DNA of 64,000 nucleotides from Consotaella aegiceratis (GTDB lineage: Bacteria > Pseudomonadota > Alphaproteobacteria > Rhizobiales > Rhizobiaceae): NCBI RefSeq assembly GCF_036541425.1, contig NZ_JAZHFT010000028.1, positions 1 through 64,000 of the forward strand, in the 5' to 3' direction. Of the stretch, positions 55,603 through 64,000 are shown piece after piece; the stretch's first letter is position 1, and each line of letters starts with the position of its first letter. A program made the translations under genes and the position numbers. The notes beneath the pieces are model-generated. The model had not been told where the DNA came from. It made no database searches and saw only the letters and a list, made by a program, of their open reading frames with translations.

Positions 55603-58600
55603 ATGCGGATCCTGTCGCTCGACCTCCTGCGCTACGGAGCCTTTTCGGACACCTCGCTTGCCTTTCGTCCGAACGCCAAGCTGCATCTCGTCTATGGGCC
55701 CAACGAGGCCGGCAAGAGCTCCGCCCTGTCGGCGATCGGCGATCTCCTGTTCGGTTTCGGCCGCCAGACGGCCTTCGGCTTCCAGCACGATATGACGGCA
55801 CTACGGGTCGGCGCCACGCTGACCGCGAGTGCGGGCACACAGCTCTCTTTCCGGCGCCGCAAGGGCAACAAGAATACCTTGCTCGCGCCGGAGGACGGCG
55901 AGGCGCCGCTGCCCGACGATGCGTTGCTGCCCTTCCTCGGCGGGCTGAACCGCGAGGTCTTTACCCGAGCGTTCGGCCTCGACTCGGCGGCGTTGCGGAC
56001 GGGCGGCGATGAGATGCTGAAGAGCGACGGCGAGATCGGCGCAGCGATGTTCGCGGCGGCTTCCGGTCTCAAGGGCCTGCACGATCTCAGGCAATCGCTG
56101 GAGGCCGAGGCCGACGCCGTGTTCGGCGCCCGCGCCAGGCAGAGCCGCGTGTTCGATCAGGCGTTGGCGCGTCACAAGCAGGCCCGCCAGGAGGAGCGCG
56201 ACAGCGAGCTGAAGGCGCCGGTCTGGAACGCCCTCAACGAACACATCAAGCAGCTGGAAACCGAACTCGACGAGATCCGGCGGAGCCGTGCCGAAGTCGT
56301 CAAGAGCCGCGCCCGCCTCGAACGGCTGCGCCGGGTCGCGCCTTTCGTCTCGCAGATCGACGCCGATCTCGCCGATCTGGAGGCTCTCGGGCCGATTCCA
56401 GATCCGCGCCCTGGCTATGCCGAAGATCTGGAAGCTGCTCTCCTGGCACATGACGGCGCCCGTGAGCGGCTGGCCAGCAGCCAGACGAGCGAAACGAAGG
56501 CTCGAGAAGCCTTCGCACATGCCGTCGTGGACGCGCCTCTGCTGAAGCGGGCGGACGAGATCGTCGCGCTGTTCGGCGAGACCGGCGGCATCCGCAACAA
56601 CGAGCGCGATCTGCCGCGCGTGCTGGCGGAACGCGACGGCGCGATCGCGGAGCTGGAGGAGCTCGCCTCGCGGCTCGGCTATCCGGACATCGCCACGCTG
56701 GAGGAGCGGCGGCCGACCGACATGGCCTGCGCCGCCGCCCGCGCGCTGATCGGCCGCGGCCGGGATCTCAAGGATCGCGAGGCCAAGAACCGTGCCGTCC
56801 GCCGCGAGGAACAGGAAGCGCTGGCCCGGCTGGAGAGCGAGCTGCATGGCCGGGGGCAGGTGGTCGATCCGCAGCGCCATCGCCAGGAATTCGACGCACT
56901 GGCTCCGGATATCCGCCGTATCGAGGGCCGTGGCGAAGCCGAACGGACCTATGGCGAACGCCTGCGGCGGCTGTCGGAGGCCTGTGCGCAATTGAGTCCG
57001 CCCGTCGCCGATCTCGACCGGCTCGCCCGGGCCTTTCTGCCGGGGGAAGATGCGATCGCGCAGTATGCCGGCCGCTTCACCGAGTTCGGCGACCGGCGCC
57101 GGCACCTGCACAGCCGGGCCGCCGACACGGCCCACGAGATCGCCGCGCTGGAAGAGGAGGCCCGGCATTTCGAAATCGATCGCCCGGTCCCTTCGCACGA
57201 CCGGATTGCCGCCGAACGAGTCCAGCGCGACCGACACTGGCACAGGCTGCGGGCGCATCTGGTCGGCGAAACGCCGTTGGACGTTGGCGTTCTCCCCGAC
57301 GCGGTGGCGCGGTTCGAGCAGTCCGTCGTCGCATCCGATCAACTCGCCGACGAGGCCGTTTCGGACGCTGCGCGGGTAGCGCGCCATGCCGATCTCGGCC
57401 GCCGCCTGGTCGACAAGCGGCGCGAGGCGGAGCGCCTGGCCGGGGAGGCCGCGGCCGCCGATGCCGGCTTCGACCAGCTTTCGGACGAATGGCGTGCGCT
57501 CTGGCAGGCGTCGGGCGTCGAGCCCTCGCTGCCGGCCGAGATGGGCATCTGGCTGAAGGCGGTGGCGAATCTCAAGCGCGAGCGGGACGACGTGCTGGGG
57601 CTCAAGGCCTCGGTGGACGAATGCGGGGCGCTGGCCGAACGCCTCGCCCTGCCGCTCAAGGCGCTGGCGGCCGCCTTGAATGTCCCGGGCGTCGAACGGC
57701 TCGACCCGCTGGCCCTGGCGCGCGCCATCGAGGCCCAGCTCCTGGCGCTGACCAGCCGATGGGATGCGAACCGCGAGCTTGCGGTCCAGATCCGCGAGGT
57801 CGAGGCAAGGATTGCCCGCTGCGAGACGGCGGGCCACGAGATCGACATCGCCTTGGCCGCCTGGGCCGAGGAATGGCGCGCCGCGCTGCCCAGCATCGGT
57901 CTCGAACCGGTGGCCGATCTGGTCGCCGCCGAGGCCGCGCTCGATGTCTGGGACCGGGTGCCGCAGGTGCTGGAGGCGCGCGACAAGGACGACCGCCGCG
58001 TCAAGGGCATGCAGCGCGACAACGTGGCCTTTTCGCAACGCATCGGCTACGTCTCCCAGGCCGTGGCGCCCGACCTCGTCGGGCGTCCCGCCGTCGAGAT
58101 CGCCCATGTCCTGAACGGTCGTCTCGCCGATGCGCGCGACGCCGAAGTGCGCAGGGTCGCCGCTAAGCGGCAGCTCGACGAGGCTGTCGCGGCGCGCGAG
58201 ACCGCCGCGGCGCAATTGACCCGGGCCGAGGCCGATCTCGAACGGCTGCTGAGCCACCTGCCGGTGGGCGCCGATCCGCGCGCGCATCTGGAGCGCACGC
58301 GGGCACAGCATGCCACGCGACAGCGGCTCGAGGAGCGCCGCCAACAGCTCCTGGCGACCGCCGATGGGCTGGCCGAAGCCAGTGTGCGGGCCGAGCTGGA
58401 CGGCTATGTGCCGGACGAGGCGGCGGCGAAGCTGCAGGAACTTGCCGAAGACGACCAGCGCTTCGAACGCCGGTTGCAGGAGGTCTATGCCGAGTGGGAC
58501 CGCGAGTGCCGGCGGCGTGAAGGGCTGCAGGCCGGCGCGGGGGCCGAACTGGCGGCGCTCAACCGGCGCGGCGCGGAAGCCGAGCTGGCGGAAGCCTCGC

Positions 58601-59082
58601 GCCGGTGGGTGGTGCTCAAGCTTGGCTCGCTGCTGCTGTCGAAGGCGGTGGAGCGCCATCGCGCCGAACGCCGCGACCCGCTGATGGAGCGGGCAGGGGC
58701 GCTGTTTTCCGGCCTCACCGCAGGGGCTTTCGCGGGGCTGGCCGAGGACTATGGAGAGGACGACACGCCGCGCCTGGCCGGTCTGCGGCCGGGCGGCGAG
58801 CGGGTGCCGCTGGACGGCCTGAGCGAGGGCACGCGCGACCAGCTCTATCTGGCGCTGCGGCTGGCCTATGTGGAGGACTACGCGGCGCGTGCCGAGCCGC
58901 CGCCGTTCATTGGCGACGATCTCTTCATGACGTTCGACGACGAACGCACGGCGCGCGGCTTGCGGGCACTGGCAGAGATCGGCGCCACGGTTCAGCCGAT
59001 CCTGTTCACCCACCACCGCCACGTGGCCGAGGTCGCCGAAGCGGAATTGGGAGCGAGCCTCGACCTGATCGAACTGGGTTAG
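55603..59082 (+). CDS. YhaN/SbcC-like AAA ATPase with long coiled coils
   Basis: 1159 aa. Walker A GPNEAGKSS lies at 32-40, the ABC-type signature LDGLSEGTRDQLYLALRL near 1072-1089, and Walker B-like PFIGDDLFMTFDDERTARG at about 1103-1121. The roughly 900 residues between are Glu/Arg/Ala-rich coiled coil, as in SbcC/Rad50. No central CxxC zinc hook was seen, which is typical of the YhaN type. With YhaO it likely processes DNA ends or hairpins. The stop overlaps that of the convergent phosphoesterase gene. Confidence 0.88.
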   Translation: MRILSLDLLRYGAFSDTSLAFRPNAKLHLVYGPNEAGKSSALSAIGDLLFGFGRQTAFGFQHDMTALRVGATLTASAGTQLSFRRRKGNKNTLLAPEDGEAPLPDDALLPFLGGLNREVFTRAFGLDSAALRTGGDEMLKSDGEIGAAMFAAASGLKGLHDLRQSLEAEADAVFGARARQSRVFDQALARHKQARQEERDSELKAPVWNALNEHIKQLETELDEIRRSRAEVVKSRARLERLRRVAPFVSQIDADLADLEALGPIPDPRPGYAEDLEAALLAHDGARERLASSQTSETKAREAFAHAVVDAPLLKRADEIVALFGETGGIRNNERDLPRVLAERDGAIAELEELASRLGYPDIATLEERRPTDMACAAARALIGRGRDLKDREAKNRAVRREEQEALARLESELHGRGQVVDPQRHRQEFDALAPDIRRIEGRGEAERTYGERLRRLSEACAQLSPPVADLDRLARAFLPGEDAIAQYAGRFTEFGDRRRHLHSRAADTAHEIAALEEEARHFEIDRPVPSHDRIAAERVQRDRHWHRLRAHLVGETPLDVGVLPDAVARFEQSVVASDQLADEAVSDAARVARHADLGRRLVDKRREAERLAGEAAAADAGFDQLSDEWRALWQASGVEPSLPAEMGIWLKAVANLKRERDDVLGLKASVDECGALAERLALPLKALAAALNVPGVERLDPLALARAIEAQLLALTSRWDANRELAVQIREVEARIARCETAGHEIDIALAAWAEEWRAALPSIGLEPVADLVAAEAALDVWDRVPQVLEARDKDDRRVKGMQRDNVAFSQRIGYVSQAVAPDLVGRPAVEIAHVLNGRLADARDAEVRRVAAKRQLDEAVAARETAAAQLTRAEADLERLLSHLPVGADPRAHLERTRAQHATRQRLEERRQQLLATADGLAEASVRAELDGYVPDEAAAKLQELAEDDQRFERRLQEVYAEWDRECRRREGLQAGAGAELAALNRRGAEAELAEASRRWVVLKLGSLLLSKAVERHRAERRDPLMERAGALFSGLTAGAFAGLAEDYGEDDTPRLAGLRPGGERVPLDGLSEGTRDQLYLALRLAYVEDYAARAEPPPFIGDDLFMTFDDERTARGLRALAEIGATVQPILFTHHRHVAEVAEAELGASLDLIELG

Positions 59083-59618
59083 TCAGGCGCCGGGCCTCGA
59101 GGTCTGCGCCGCGCGGTGATGGCTTGGAAGGTCATCGGCCGATAGTCCCACGCGTCCACCCCGACGTCGTATTGCCGCGTGACCGGCTTCAGTTTGCCGT
59201 GCGAGTGACCGTGCAGGTCGATCGATTTCCTGCCCATCTGGTTCCACGTGCGAAACGGGTAGTGGCAGAGAACCACCAGGCGCTCGTCGATCACCATCTC
59301 CGCATAGAACTGGATCGACGACCAGCCCCGCGCGTCGAGCGTCGCCGGCCCGTCATTGTTGCCGACGACGAGATGCTTTCGGCCGTTCAGACGGTCGAGC
59401 AGCCCTTCGACATGTGATGGGTCGCCACGGGCGAAATCGCCGAGATGCCAGATCGTGTCGTCGGGGCCGACGACGTCGTTCCAGCGCTCGATCAGCGCCT
59501 CGTCATGCTCTTCCAGATTGCGGAAGGGCCGGCGGTCGATCCTGAGGACGCGCGGATCGGAAAAATGCGTGTCGCTGGTGAAGAGGAGCGCCGGGTTCGA
59601 AGATGCCGCTCCGGTCAT
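59079..59618 (-). CDS. Small metallophosphoesterase
   Basis: 179 aa. Calcineurin-like fold with FTSDTHFSD, WHLGDFARGD, VVGNNDGP, LCHYPFRTW and HGHSHGK motifs, all metal ligands present. Substrate unknown; phage-like or bacterial members of this short family act on phosphodiesters. The ATG overlaps the tetR stop (ATGA), so the two are co-transcribed; its stop overlaps the yhaN-like stop at 59079-59082. Confidence 0.87.
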   Translation of the reverse strand: MTGAASSNPALLFTSDTHFSDPRVLRIDRRPFRNLEEHDEALIERWNDVVGPDDTIWHLGDFARGDPSHVEGLLDRLNGRKHLVVGNNDGPATLDARGWSSIQFYAEMVIDERLVVLCHYPFRTWNQMGRKSIDLHGHSHGKLKPVTRQYDVGVDAWDYRPMTFQAITARRRPRGPAPD

Positions 59619-60319
59619 CCGGCGGACGATTTTTCGCCGGTGCGATCGACGCCGTATCCCGCCATGAACAGCCGGACGGCGCTCTTGACCGTCCGCTCGA
59701 TCTCCTCCTCGCTCGGCGGCTCGACCTCGCCGAGAAACAGCCGGCAGCGGAACATTCCCGCCAGCGCAAGTTCTCCGAACTGCGCTGCCGCCATCCGTGG
59801 ATCGTCGATCTTCAGCGTTCCGGCCGCCACGGCCTTTTCCAGATAACGGGTCAGATTTTCCGAGCCGCGCACAGGACCCTCGGTGTAAAAGGTCTGGCCG
59901 ATCTCGGGCATGCGCGTCGCAACGGCGATGATCGTTCGGTTGGCCCGCATCGTGTGCGGGGAGGTCATGATCTTGGCGAGCTGGACGCCCATGCGCATCA
60001 GCACGCCGGCCGGGTCCGTGGGATCGTCGAGCGTCTGCGCCACCATCTCGATCTTGCGGTCCCGCATCTCGGAAACGAGCGCGGCGAACAGTTCTTCCTT
60101 GCTGCGGAAGTAGACGTAAAGAGTGCTCTTAGAGACGCCGGACTCGTGACAGATGTCGTTCATGCTGGCGGCGTCGAAGCCCATCCGGTCGAAGACGGCC
60201 TTCGCGCCTTCCAGAATCTGCAGCCGTTTGGCGGGGTCGTGGCCCGCCGGAGCACGCGCGGGACTTTCTGTCGTTTCCAAAAAATACACCTTCAGCCAGC
60301 TTCGCCCTTGGGGCGGCAC
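59615..60319 (-). CDS. TetR-family repressor of the adjacent efflux pump
   Basis: 234 aa from a GTG at 60319; a GTG at 60289 or TTG at 60280 would fit the usual TetR length better. The helix-turn-helix (about 45-75) reads ASMNDICHESGVSKSTLYVYFRSKEELF, a clear TetR type, with an AcrR-like C-terminal TetR_C domain. Divergent from emrA with a 21-bp palindrome between; it probably represses the pump. The ligand is not known. Confidence 0.9.
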   Translation of the reverse strand: MPPQGRSWLKVYFLETTESPARAPAGHDPAKRLQILEGAKAVFDRMGFDAASMNDICHESGVSKSTLYVYFRSKEELFAALVSEMRDRKIEMVAQTLDDPTDPAGVLMRMGVQLAKIMTSPHTMRANRTIIAVATRMPEIGQTFYTEGPVRGSENLTRYLEKAVAAGTLKIDDPRMAAAQFGELALAGMFRCRLFLGEVEPPSEEEIERTVKSAVRLFMAGYGVDRTGEKSSAG

Positions 60320-60381
60320 CGTCCATTCACATCAGATCCACTACCAACGAGCTATGCAATAGATACGTTGGAGGCATGCTC

Positions 60382-60410
60382 TTGAAATGCGCGCGCCACG
60401 ACGTTATGTC
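60382..60410 (+). promoter_or_regulatory. Possible promoter of emrA-emrB
   Basis: TTGAAA (60382-60387) as -35 and TATGTC (60405-60410) as -10, 17 bases apart. The start of transcription would fall at the left half of the TetR palindrome, a normal arrangement for repression. The -10 element is weak, so this is a modest call. Confidence 0.4.
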
Positions 60411-60415
60411 AACAT

Positions 60416-60436
60416 CGAACCGAACGGTTCGGTTCG
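60416..60436. promoter_or_regulatory. TetR operator palindrome
   Basis: CGAACCGAAC-G-GTTCGGTTCG is a perfect inverted repeat with 10-bp arms around one base. It lies between tetR and emrA, close before the likely emrA start. The size and symmetry suit a TetR-family dimer site. Confidence 0.8.
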
Positions 60437-60453
60437 ATTTGGAGATGCCCGCG

Positions 60454-61701
60454 ATGCTCGACAACGCCCCTACGACTGATGAGGCGACGACCGATGGCTT
60501 CGAGCCCGGCCGATCCGTCCCGCAGGGTTCTACGTCCTATGCGGACACGAGCCGGCCGCAGGCGCCGAGCGCCGACGCCCACGGCAAGGGACCACAGGCA
60601 CCGATCGAGCAACCCGCGCCGGCGAAGCCAAAGGGAAAAGGCCGCCTCATACTGGGTCTGGTCGCATTGGCCGCGTTGGGAATCGGGGGTTATTTCGGCC
60701 ATTACTGGTGGACCGAAGGGCGCTTTCTCGTCTCGACGGACGACGCCTATCTGGCGGCCGACATGACGATCCTCTCGCCGAAGATCAGCGGCTATATCGA
60801 GGACGTGCTCGTCGAGGACAACGACACGGTCAAGGCGGGCCAGCCGATCTTCCGCATCGATCCGGGCGACTTCCAGCTGGCCGTCGATTCCGCCAAGGCG
60901 AAGATCGCGACGCAGCGCGCCACGGTGGAGAGCATCCGCGCGCAGCGGCAGGCGGCCGAGGCGGCCGTCGCACAGGCGGATGCCAGCGAGCAGGCCGCCG
61001 AGGCCACGCTGCAGCAGGCCGAAGTCACCTTGAAGCGCGCCCAGGATCTCTTGAAGACCAAGGTCGGCTCGCGCGCGACGCTCGATCAGGCGCAGAGTGC
61101 GCGGGACACGGCGTCGGCCAATCTCGCCGGGGCCAAGGCCTCGGTGGAGTCGGCGAAGGCCAACATCACGACTCTCGACGCTCAAGCCAAGGAGGCCGAG
61201 GTGGCGATCGGCGAGCTTCAGGTCGCTCTGAGGAGTGCCGAGCGTGACCTGTCCTTTACCACCATCACTGCGCCCTATGACGGCGTGGTCGGGAATCTGG
61301 CGGTCCAGCCCGGTGATTATGTGGCGGCCGCGCGCAAGCTCGCAGCGCTGGTGCCGCTGTCGCATGTCTATATCGACGCCAACCTGAAGGAGACGGAAGT
61401 CGCCGAGATCGGACCGGGCGCCAAGGTCAATGTCGAGGTGGATGCTTTGCCGGGCCGTAAGTTCCAGGGCACGGTGACCAGCGTTTCGCCGGCCTCTGGC
61501 GCGGTGTTCTCGCTGCTTCCCGCCGACAATGCCACCGGCAACTTCACCAAGGTCGTGCAGCGCGTGCCCGTGCGTATCGACATCGACCATGCCGCCGAGC
61601 TCCAGGGCATATTGCGTCCGGGCCTCTCGGCGGTGGTCTCTATCGACACGCGAACCGTTCCCGCCTCGTCGTCGAACGCGATCGCGCTCGCCGGCCGCTG
61701 A
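60454..61701 (+). CDS. emrA: EmrA/HlyD-type membrane fusion protein of multidrug efflux
   Basis: 415 aa. A membrane anchor (about 63-86) follows a Pro/Lys-rich cytoplasmic piece; then come the biotinyl-like half (FLVSTDDAYLAADMTILSPKISGYIEDVLVEDN), long coiled coil (about 150-270) and FTTITAPYDGVVGNLAVQPGDYV. I use the ATG at 60454, 9 bases after GGAG; the frame opens earlier (60376, 60406, 60445), but those starts precede or overlap the operator. It bridges EmrB to an outer-membrane channel. Confidence 0.92.
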   Translation: MLDNAPTTDEATTDGFEPGRSVPQGSTSYADTSRPQAPSADAHGKGPQAPIEQPAPAKPKGKGRLILGLVALAALGIGGYFGHYWWTEGRFLVSTDDAYLAADMTILSPKISGYIEDVLVEDNDTVKAGQPIFRIDPGDFQLAVDSAKAKIATQRATVESIRAQRQAAEAAVAQADASEQAAEATLQQAEVTLKRAQDLLKTKVGSRATLDQAQSARDTASANLAGAKASVESAKANITTLDAQAKEAEVAIGELQVALRSAERDLSFTTITAPYDGVVGNLAVQPGDYVAAARKLAALVPLSHVYIDANLKETEVAEIGPGAKVNVEVDALPGRKFQGTVTSVSPASGAVFSLLPADNATGNFTKVVQRVPVRIDIDHAAELQGILRPGLSAVVSIDTRTVPASSSNAIALAGR

Positions 61702-61811
61702 CAGCTTCGGAGCGACGGCCGTTCGCGCCGTCGCTCCGAGCCATTCGCCGCATGATGTTGGTGCCGGAAAGCCGATGGAATTTCGGCATCAAGCTCTGAG
61801 GAAACACGTTC

Positions 61812-63389
61812 ATGTCCGCTGACGCCACGACTGCCGGAGCGCCACCCGCTCCGGCCGAGGAGAGCATGAGCTTCGCCAAGATGGCGGCGTTCATGACGAT
61901 GGTCTTCGGCATGTTCATGGCGATCCTGGACATCCAGATCGTCTCGGCCTCTCTGTCGGAGATCCAGGCCGGCCTGTCCGCTTCCTCCGACGAGATCGCC
62001 TGGGTCCAGACCGCCTATCTGATCGCCGAGGTGATCATGATTCCGCTGTCGGGCTTCCTCGGCCGGCTGCTCTCGACGCGCGTTCTCTTCACCGTCTCGG
62101 CGGCCGGTTTCACCCTGGCCTCGGCGCTGTGCGCGACCGCGACGAACATCGATCAGATGATCATCTACCGCGCGTTGCAGGGCTTCATCGGCGGCGGCAT
62201 GATTCCCAGCGTCTTCGCGGCCGCTTTCACGATCTTCCCGCCGTCGAAGCGCTCGATCGTGTCGCCGATGATCGGTCTGGTGGCGACGCTGGCGCCCACC
62301 ATCGGTCCCACCATCGGCGGTTATCTCAGCCACGCCTTTTCCTGGCATTGGCTGTTCCTGGTCAACGTGCCGCCGGGCATCCTGGTCGTCATCGCGGCCT
62401 GGACACTGATCGATTTCGACAAGCCCGAATTGAGCCTGTTCTCCAAGTTCGACTGGTGGGGACTGATCGGCCTCGCGGCCTTCCTGGGTGCGCTGGAATA
62501 CGTGCTGGAGGAGGGGCCGCTCAACGGCTGGTTCGACGACCGCGTGATTGCCATCGTCGCCGTGGTCAGTGCGGTGGGATGTGTTCTCTTCTTCTTGCGC
62601 GCCTTCACGGCCAAGGAACCGATCGTCGATCTCAGCGCCTTCGGCGATCTCAATTTCACGTTCGGCTCGCTGTTTTCGTTCATCATGGGCGTCGGGCTCT
62701 ACGGCCTGACCTACCTTTATCCGGTCTATCTCGGTCAAATTCGCGGCTACGACTCGCTGATGATCGGCGAAACCATGTTCGTCTCAGGCCTGGCCATGTT
62801 CTTGATGGCGCCGGTGTCCGGCATCCTGTCCAACAAGATGGACCTGCGGCTGATGATGGCGCTCGGTTTTGCCGCGTTCGGCCTCGGCACGTGGATAATG
62901 GCGGATCTGACCCACGACTGGGATTTCTGGGAGCTGTTCGTTCCGCAGATCCTGCGCGGCGTCGGCATGATGATGGCGATGGTGCCGATCAACAACATCG
63001 CGCTCGGCACGCTGCCGCCGCAGAAGATGAAGGGGGCCTCGGGCCTCTTCAATCTCACGCGCAATCTCGGCGGTGCCGTCGGTCTTGCCGTCATCAACAC
63101 CATGCTGACCGACCGCTCGACGCTGCACTATCAGCGGCTGGCCGATCATGTCCGCTGGGGCAGGGACGTCGTGGAAGACCGCATCAGCGACATGGCCGCC
63201 TCGTTCACGGCGAGCGGGCTCGATGGCAATACGGCCGCCTTGAGCAGCCTCGCGCAAACCGTCAATCGCGAGGCCGCCGTGATGTCGTTCGCCGACGTCT
63301 TCCTGGGACTGACGGTCCTGTTCGGCGCCCTGGTGCTTCTCACCGTCTTCATCAGGAAACCGGAACGGGCGGCTGCCGGCGGGCATTGA
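61812..63389 (+). CDS. emrB: EmrB-type drug efflux transporter (MFS, DHA2 family)
   Basis: 525 aa with 14 predicted membrane helices, normal for DHA2. FGMFMAILDIQIVSASLSEI at helix 1, SSDEIAWVQTAYLIAEVIMIPLSGFLGR-like motif A region, and GPTIGGYLSHAFSWHWLFLVNVPPG as motif C. Exports drugs with protons, together with EmrA. It begins 110 bases after emrA in the same direction. Confidence 0.94.
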   Translation: MSADATTAGAPPAPAEESMSFAKMAAFMTMVFGMFMAILDIQIVSASLSEIQAGLSASSDEIAWVQTAYLIAEVIMIPLSGFLGRLLSTRVLFTVSAAGFTLASALCATATNIDQMIIYRALQGFIGGGMIPSVFAAAFTIFPPSKRSIVSPMIGLVATLAPTIGPTIGGYLSHAFSWHWLFLVNVPPGILVVIAAWTLIDFDKPELSLFSKFDWWGLIGLAAFLGALEYVLEEGPLNGWFDDRVIAIVAVVSAVGCVLFFLRAFTAKEPIVDLSAFGDLNFTFGSLFSFIMGVGLYGLTYLYPVYLGQIRGYDSLMIGETMFVSGLAMFLMAPVSGILSNKMDLRLMMALGFAAFGLGTWIMADLTHDWDFWELFVPQILRGVGMMMAMVPINNIALGTLPPQKMKGASGLFNLTRNLGGAVGLAVINTMLTDRSTLHYQRLADHVRWGRDVVEDRISDMAASFTASGLDGNTAALSSLAQTVNREAAVMSFADVFLGLTVLFGALVLLTVFIRKPERAAAGGH

Positions 63390-63401
63390 TCCGCAGGGCG
63401 C

Positions 63402-64000
63402 TCAGAGATCCTGTTCCAGTAGGCTGGCCAACTCCCGGCGCTCGCGCCGGGAGCGGATCTGGCGGGCACCGACGGTGCGCGGCACCAGACGATGGCCCTT
63501 GTCCCCGGCGCAGACGTCGAACGACCGTTCGGCGCCCACCAGAATATCTTCCGAGCCGTAGACGGCGAACACCTTGATCGTGAAGGCGCGGGGCTGCCCG
63601 ATCTCTGTCAGACGGCGCCCGTCCTCGCTTCTGCCGCAGCGCACGACGTGGTCGATCAGGCTTTGGAAGCTCCCCAAATCTCGCACGTCTGCGACTTTCA
63701 GCGGTCCCTGTCGGCTGGTCTCGGCCAGATCCGGCAGGCTCTTCTTCTCGTCGATCTCGTCCAGATCCGTGACCGGGCAGGTCCATGTCCCATGATCGGT
63801 CTCGACGCTGCCAATCAGGCTGTTCACATAGATCGCGTCCGAACTCATGTTGCTGATCAGGCATCGTGCTGCCAGCCCGAGCGACGATGAACTGCGATTG
63901 ATGAGGATTTCGGCCCGCCGTTCACGGCGAAAATTCTCCAGGAAGAGCTGGAGATAGCCGATCCATATGACGATCATGGCCAGGTTCGCGGCGACGTTCA
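63402..64000 (-). CDS. Membrane-anchored protein of unknown function, partial at right edge
   Basis: At least 198 residues are visible; the frame remains open to the end of the window, so the 5' part is missing (the frame reads NVAANLAMIVIWIGYLQLFLENFRR at the edge). It contains a membrane helix and then a soluble domain that starts RRAEILINRSSSSLGLAARCLISNMSSDAIYV and continues with strands and VFAVYGSEDILVGAERSF. I do not recognise the family. Convergent with emrB, 12 bases apart. Confidence 0.7.
   Translation of the reverse strand, partial: NVAANLAMIVIWIGYLQLFLENFRRERRAEILINRSSSSLGLAARCLISNMSSDAIYVNSLIGSVETDHGTWTCPVTDLDEIDEKKSLPDLAETSRQGPLKVADVRDLGSFQSLIDHVVRCGRSEDGRRLTEIGQPRAFTIKVFAVYGSEDILVGAERSFDVCAGDKGHRLVPRTVGARQIRSRRERRELASLLEQDL

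Noticed and set aside
54312..56012. 566-codon open frame on + overlapping the YhaO-like gene
   Set aside because: Arg/Gly/Pro-rich out-of-frame reading of the phosphoesterase gene, which starts at 54355 in another frame.
55801..59022. 1073-codon open frame on - opposite the YhaN-like gene
   Set aside because: It is the antisense shadow of a GC-rich coding strand; composition is Gln/Arg/Gly/Pro-rich with no domain, and the + frame has Walker motifs.

Overview
The window reads as a GC-rich chromosomal segment of an alphaproteobacterium, most likely Hyphomicrobiales (Rhizobiales). Reasons: a CenR-type response regulator, a TIGR02301-like secreted protein, a DUF6867 gene inside a liv operon, the dgcN-dgcA pair, the order glnK-amtB / ftsK / lolA / xthA / cenR, and palindromic intergenic repeats typical of that order. 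I cannot fix a genus. Nearly all genes are housekeeping or metabolic. No tRNA, rRNA, CRISPR, IS element, integrase or prophage gene was seen.

Left end (1-4392) is the accessory part. A convergent pair occupies 360-3166: an abortive-infection (Abi_C) protein on + and a retron-type reverse transcriptase fused to a trypsin-like protease on -. Their stop codons share one CTAG. Upstream of the RT (3188-3409, - strand) lie hairpins arranged like a retron msr-msd RNA. The block is less GC-rich than the rest, and palindromic repeats follow it up to the core genes. This is the best candidate for an undescribed system in the window.

4393-19087 is core: ubiquinone-type hydroxylase, TesB thioesterase, glnK-amtB behind a sigma54-like promoter, a small acetyltransferase, ftsK, a tyrosine phosphatase, lolA, a Tat-exported esterase, xthA, a MOSC protein, an AT-rich gap, a cyclic-nucleotide-binding protein, cenR and an L,D-transpeptidase-like gene. 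19214-29572 carries a YdeP-like molybdopterin oxidoreductase, an AraC regulator, a vitamin B12 uptake operon (btuB, binding protein, permease, ATPase) behind a cobalamin riboswitch, and three Hyphomicrobiales-type hypotheticals.

29683-42669 holds NUDIX, purC, an SRAP abasic-site protein, an M42 peptidase, a LysE exporter, cysS followed by two paralogous prolyl aminopeptidases around a GFA gene, rarD, an acetyltransferase-nitrilase fusion, a LOG-family gene and a D-amino acid aminotransferase. 43015-54154 holds xylA-xylB, a complete liv branched-chain amino acid ABC operon on -, and divergent from it dgcN-dgcA for D-glutamate.

54355-64000 holds a YhaO/YhaN (SbcD/SbcC-like) nuclease-ATPase pair, a third metallophosphoesterase co-transcribed with a TetR gene, and an EmrA-EmrB efflux pair divergent from tetR with a 21-bp palindromic operator between them. 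A partial membrane-protein gene runs off the right edge. Positions and residue numbers were counted by hand. No homology search or folding program was run.
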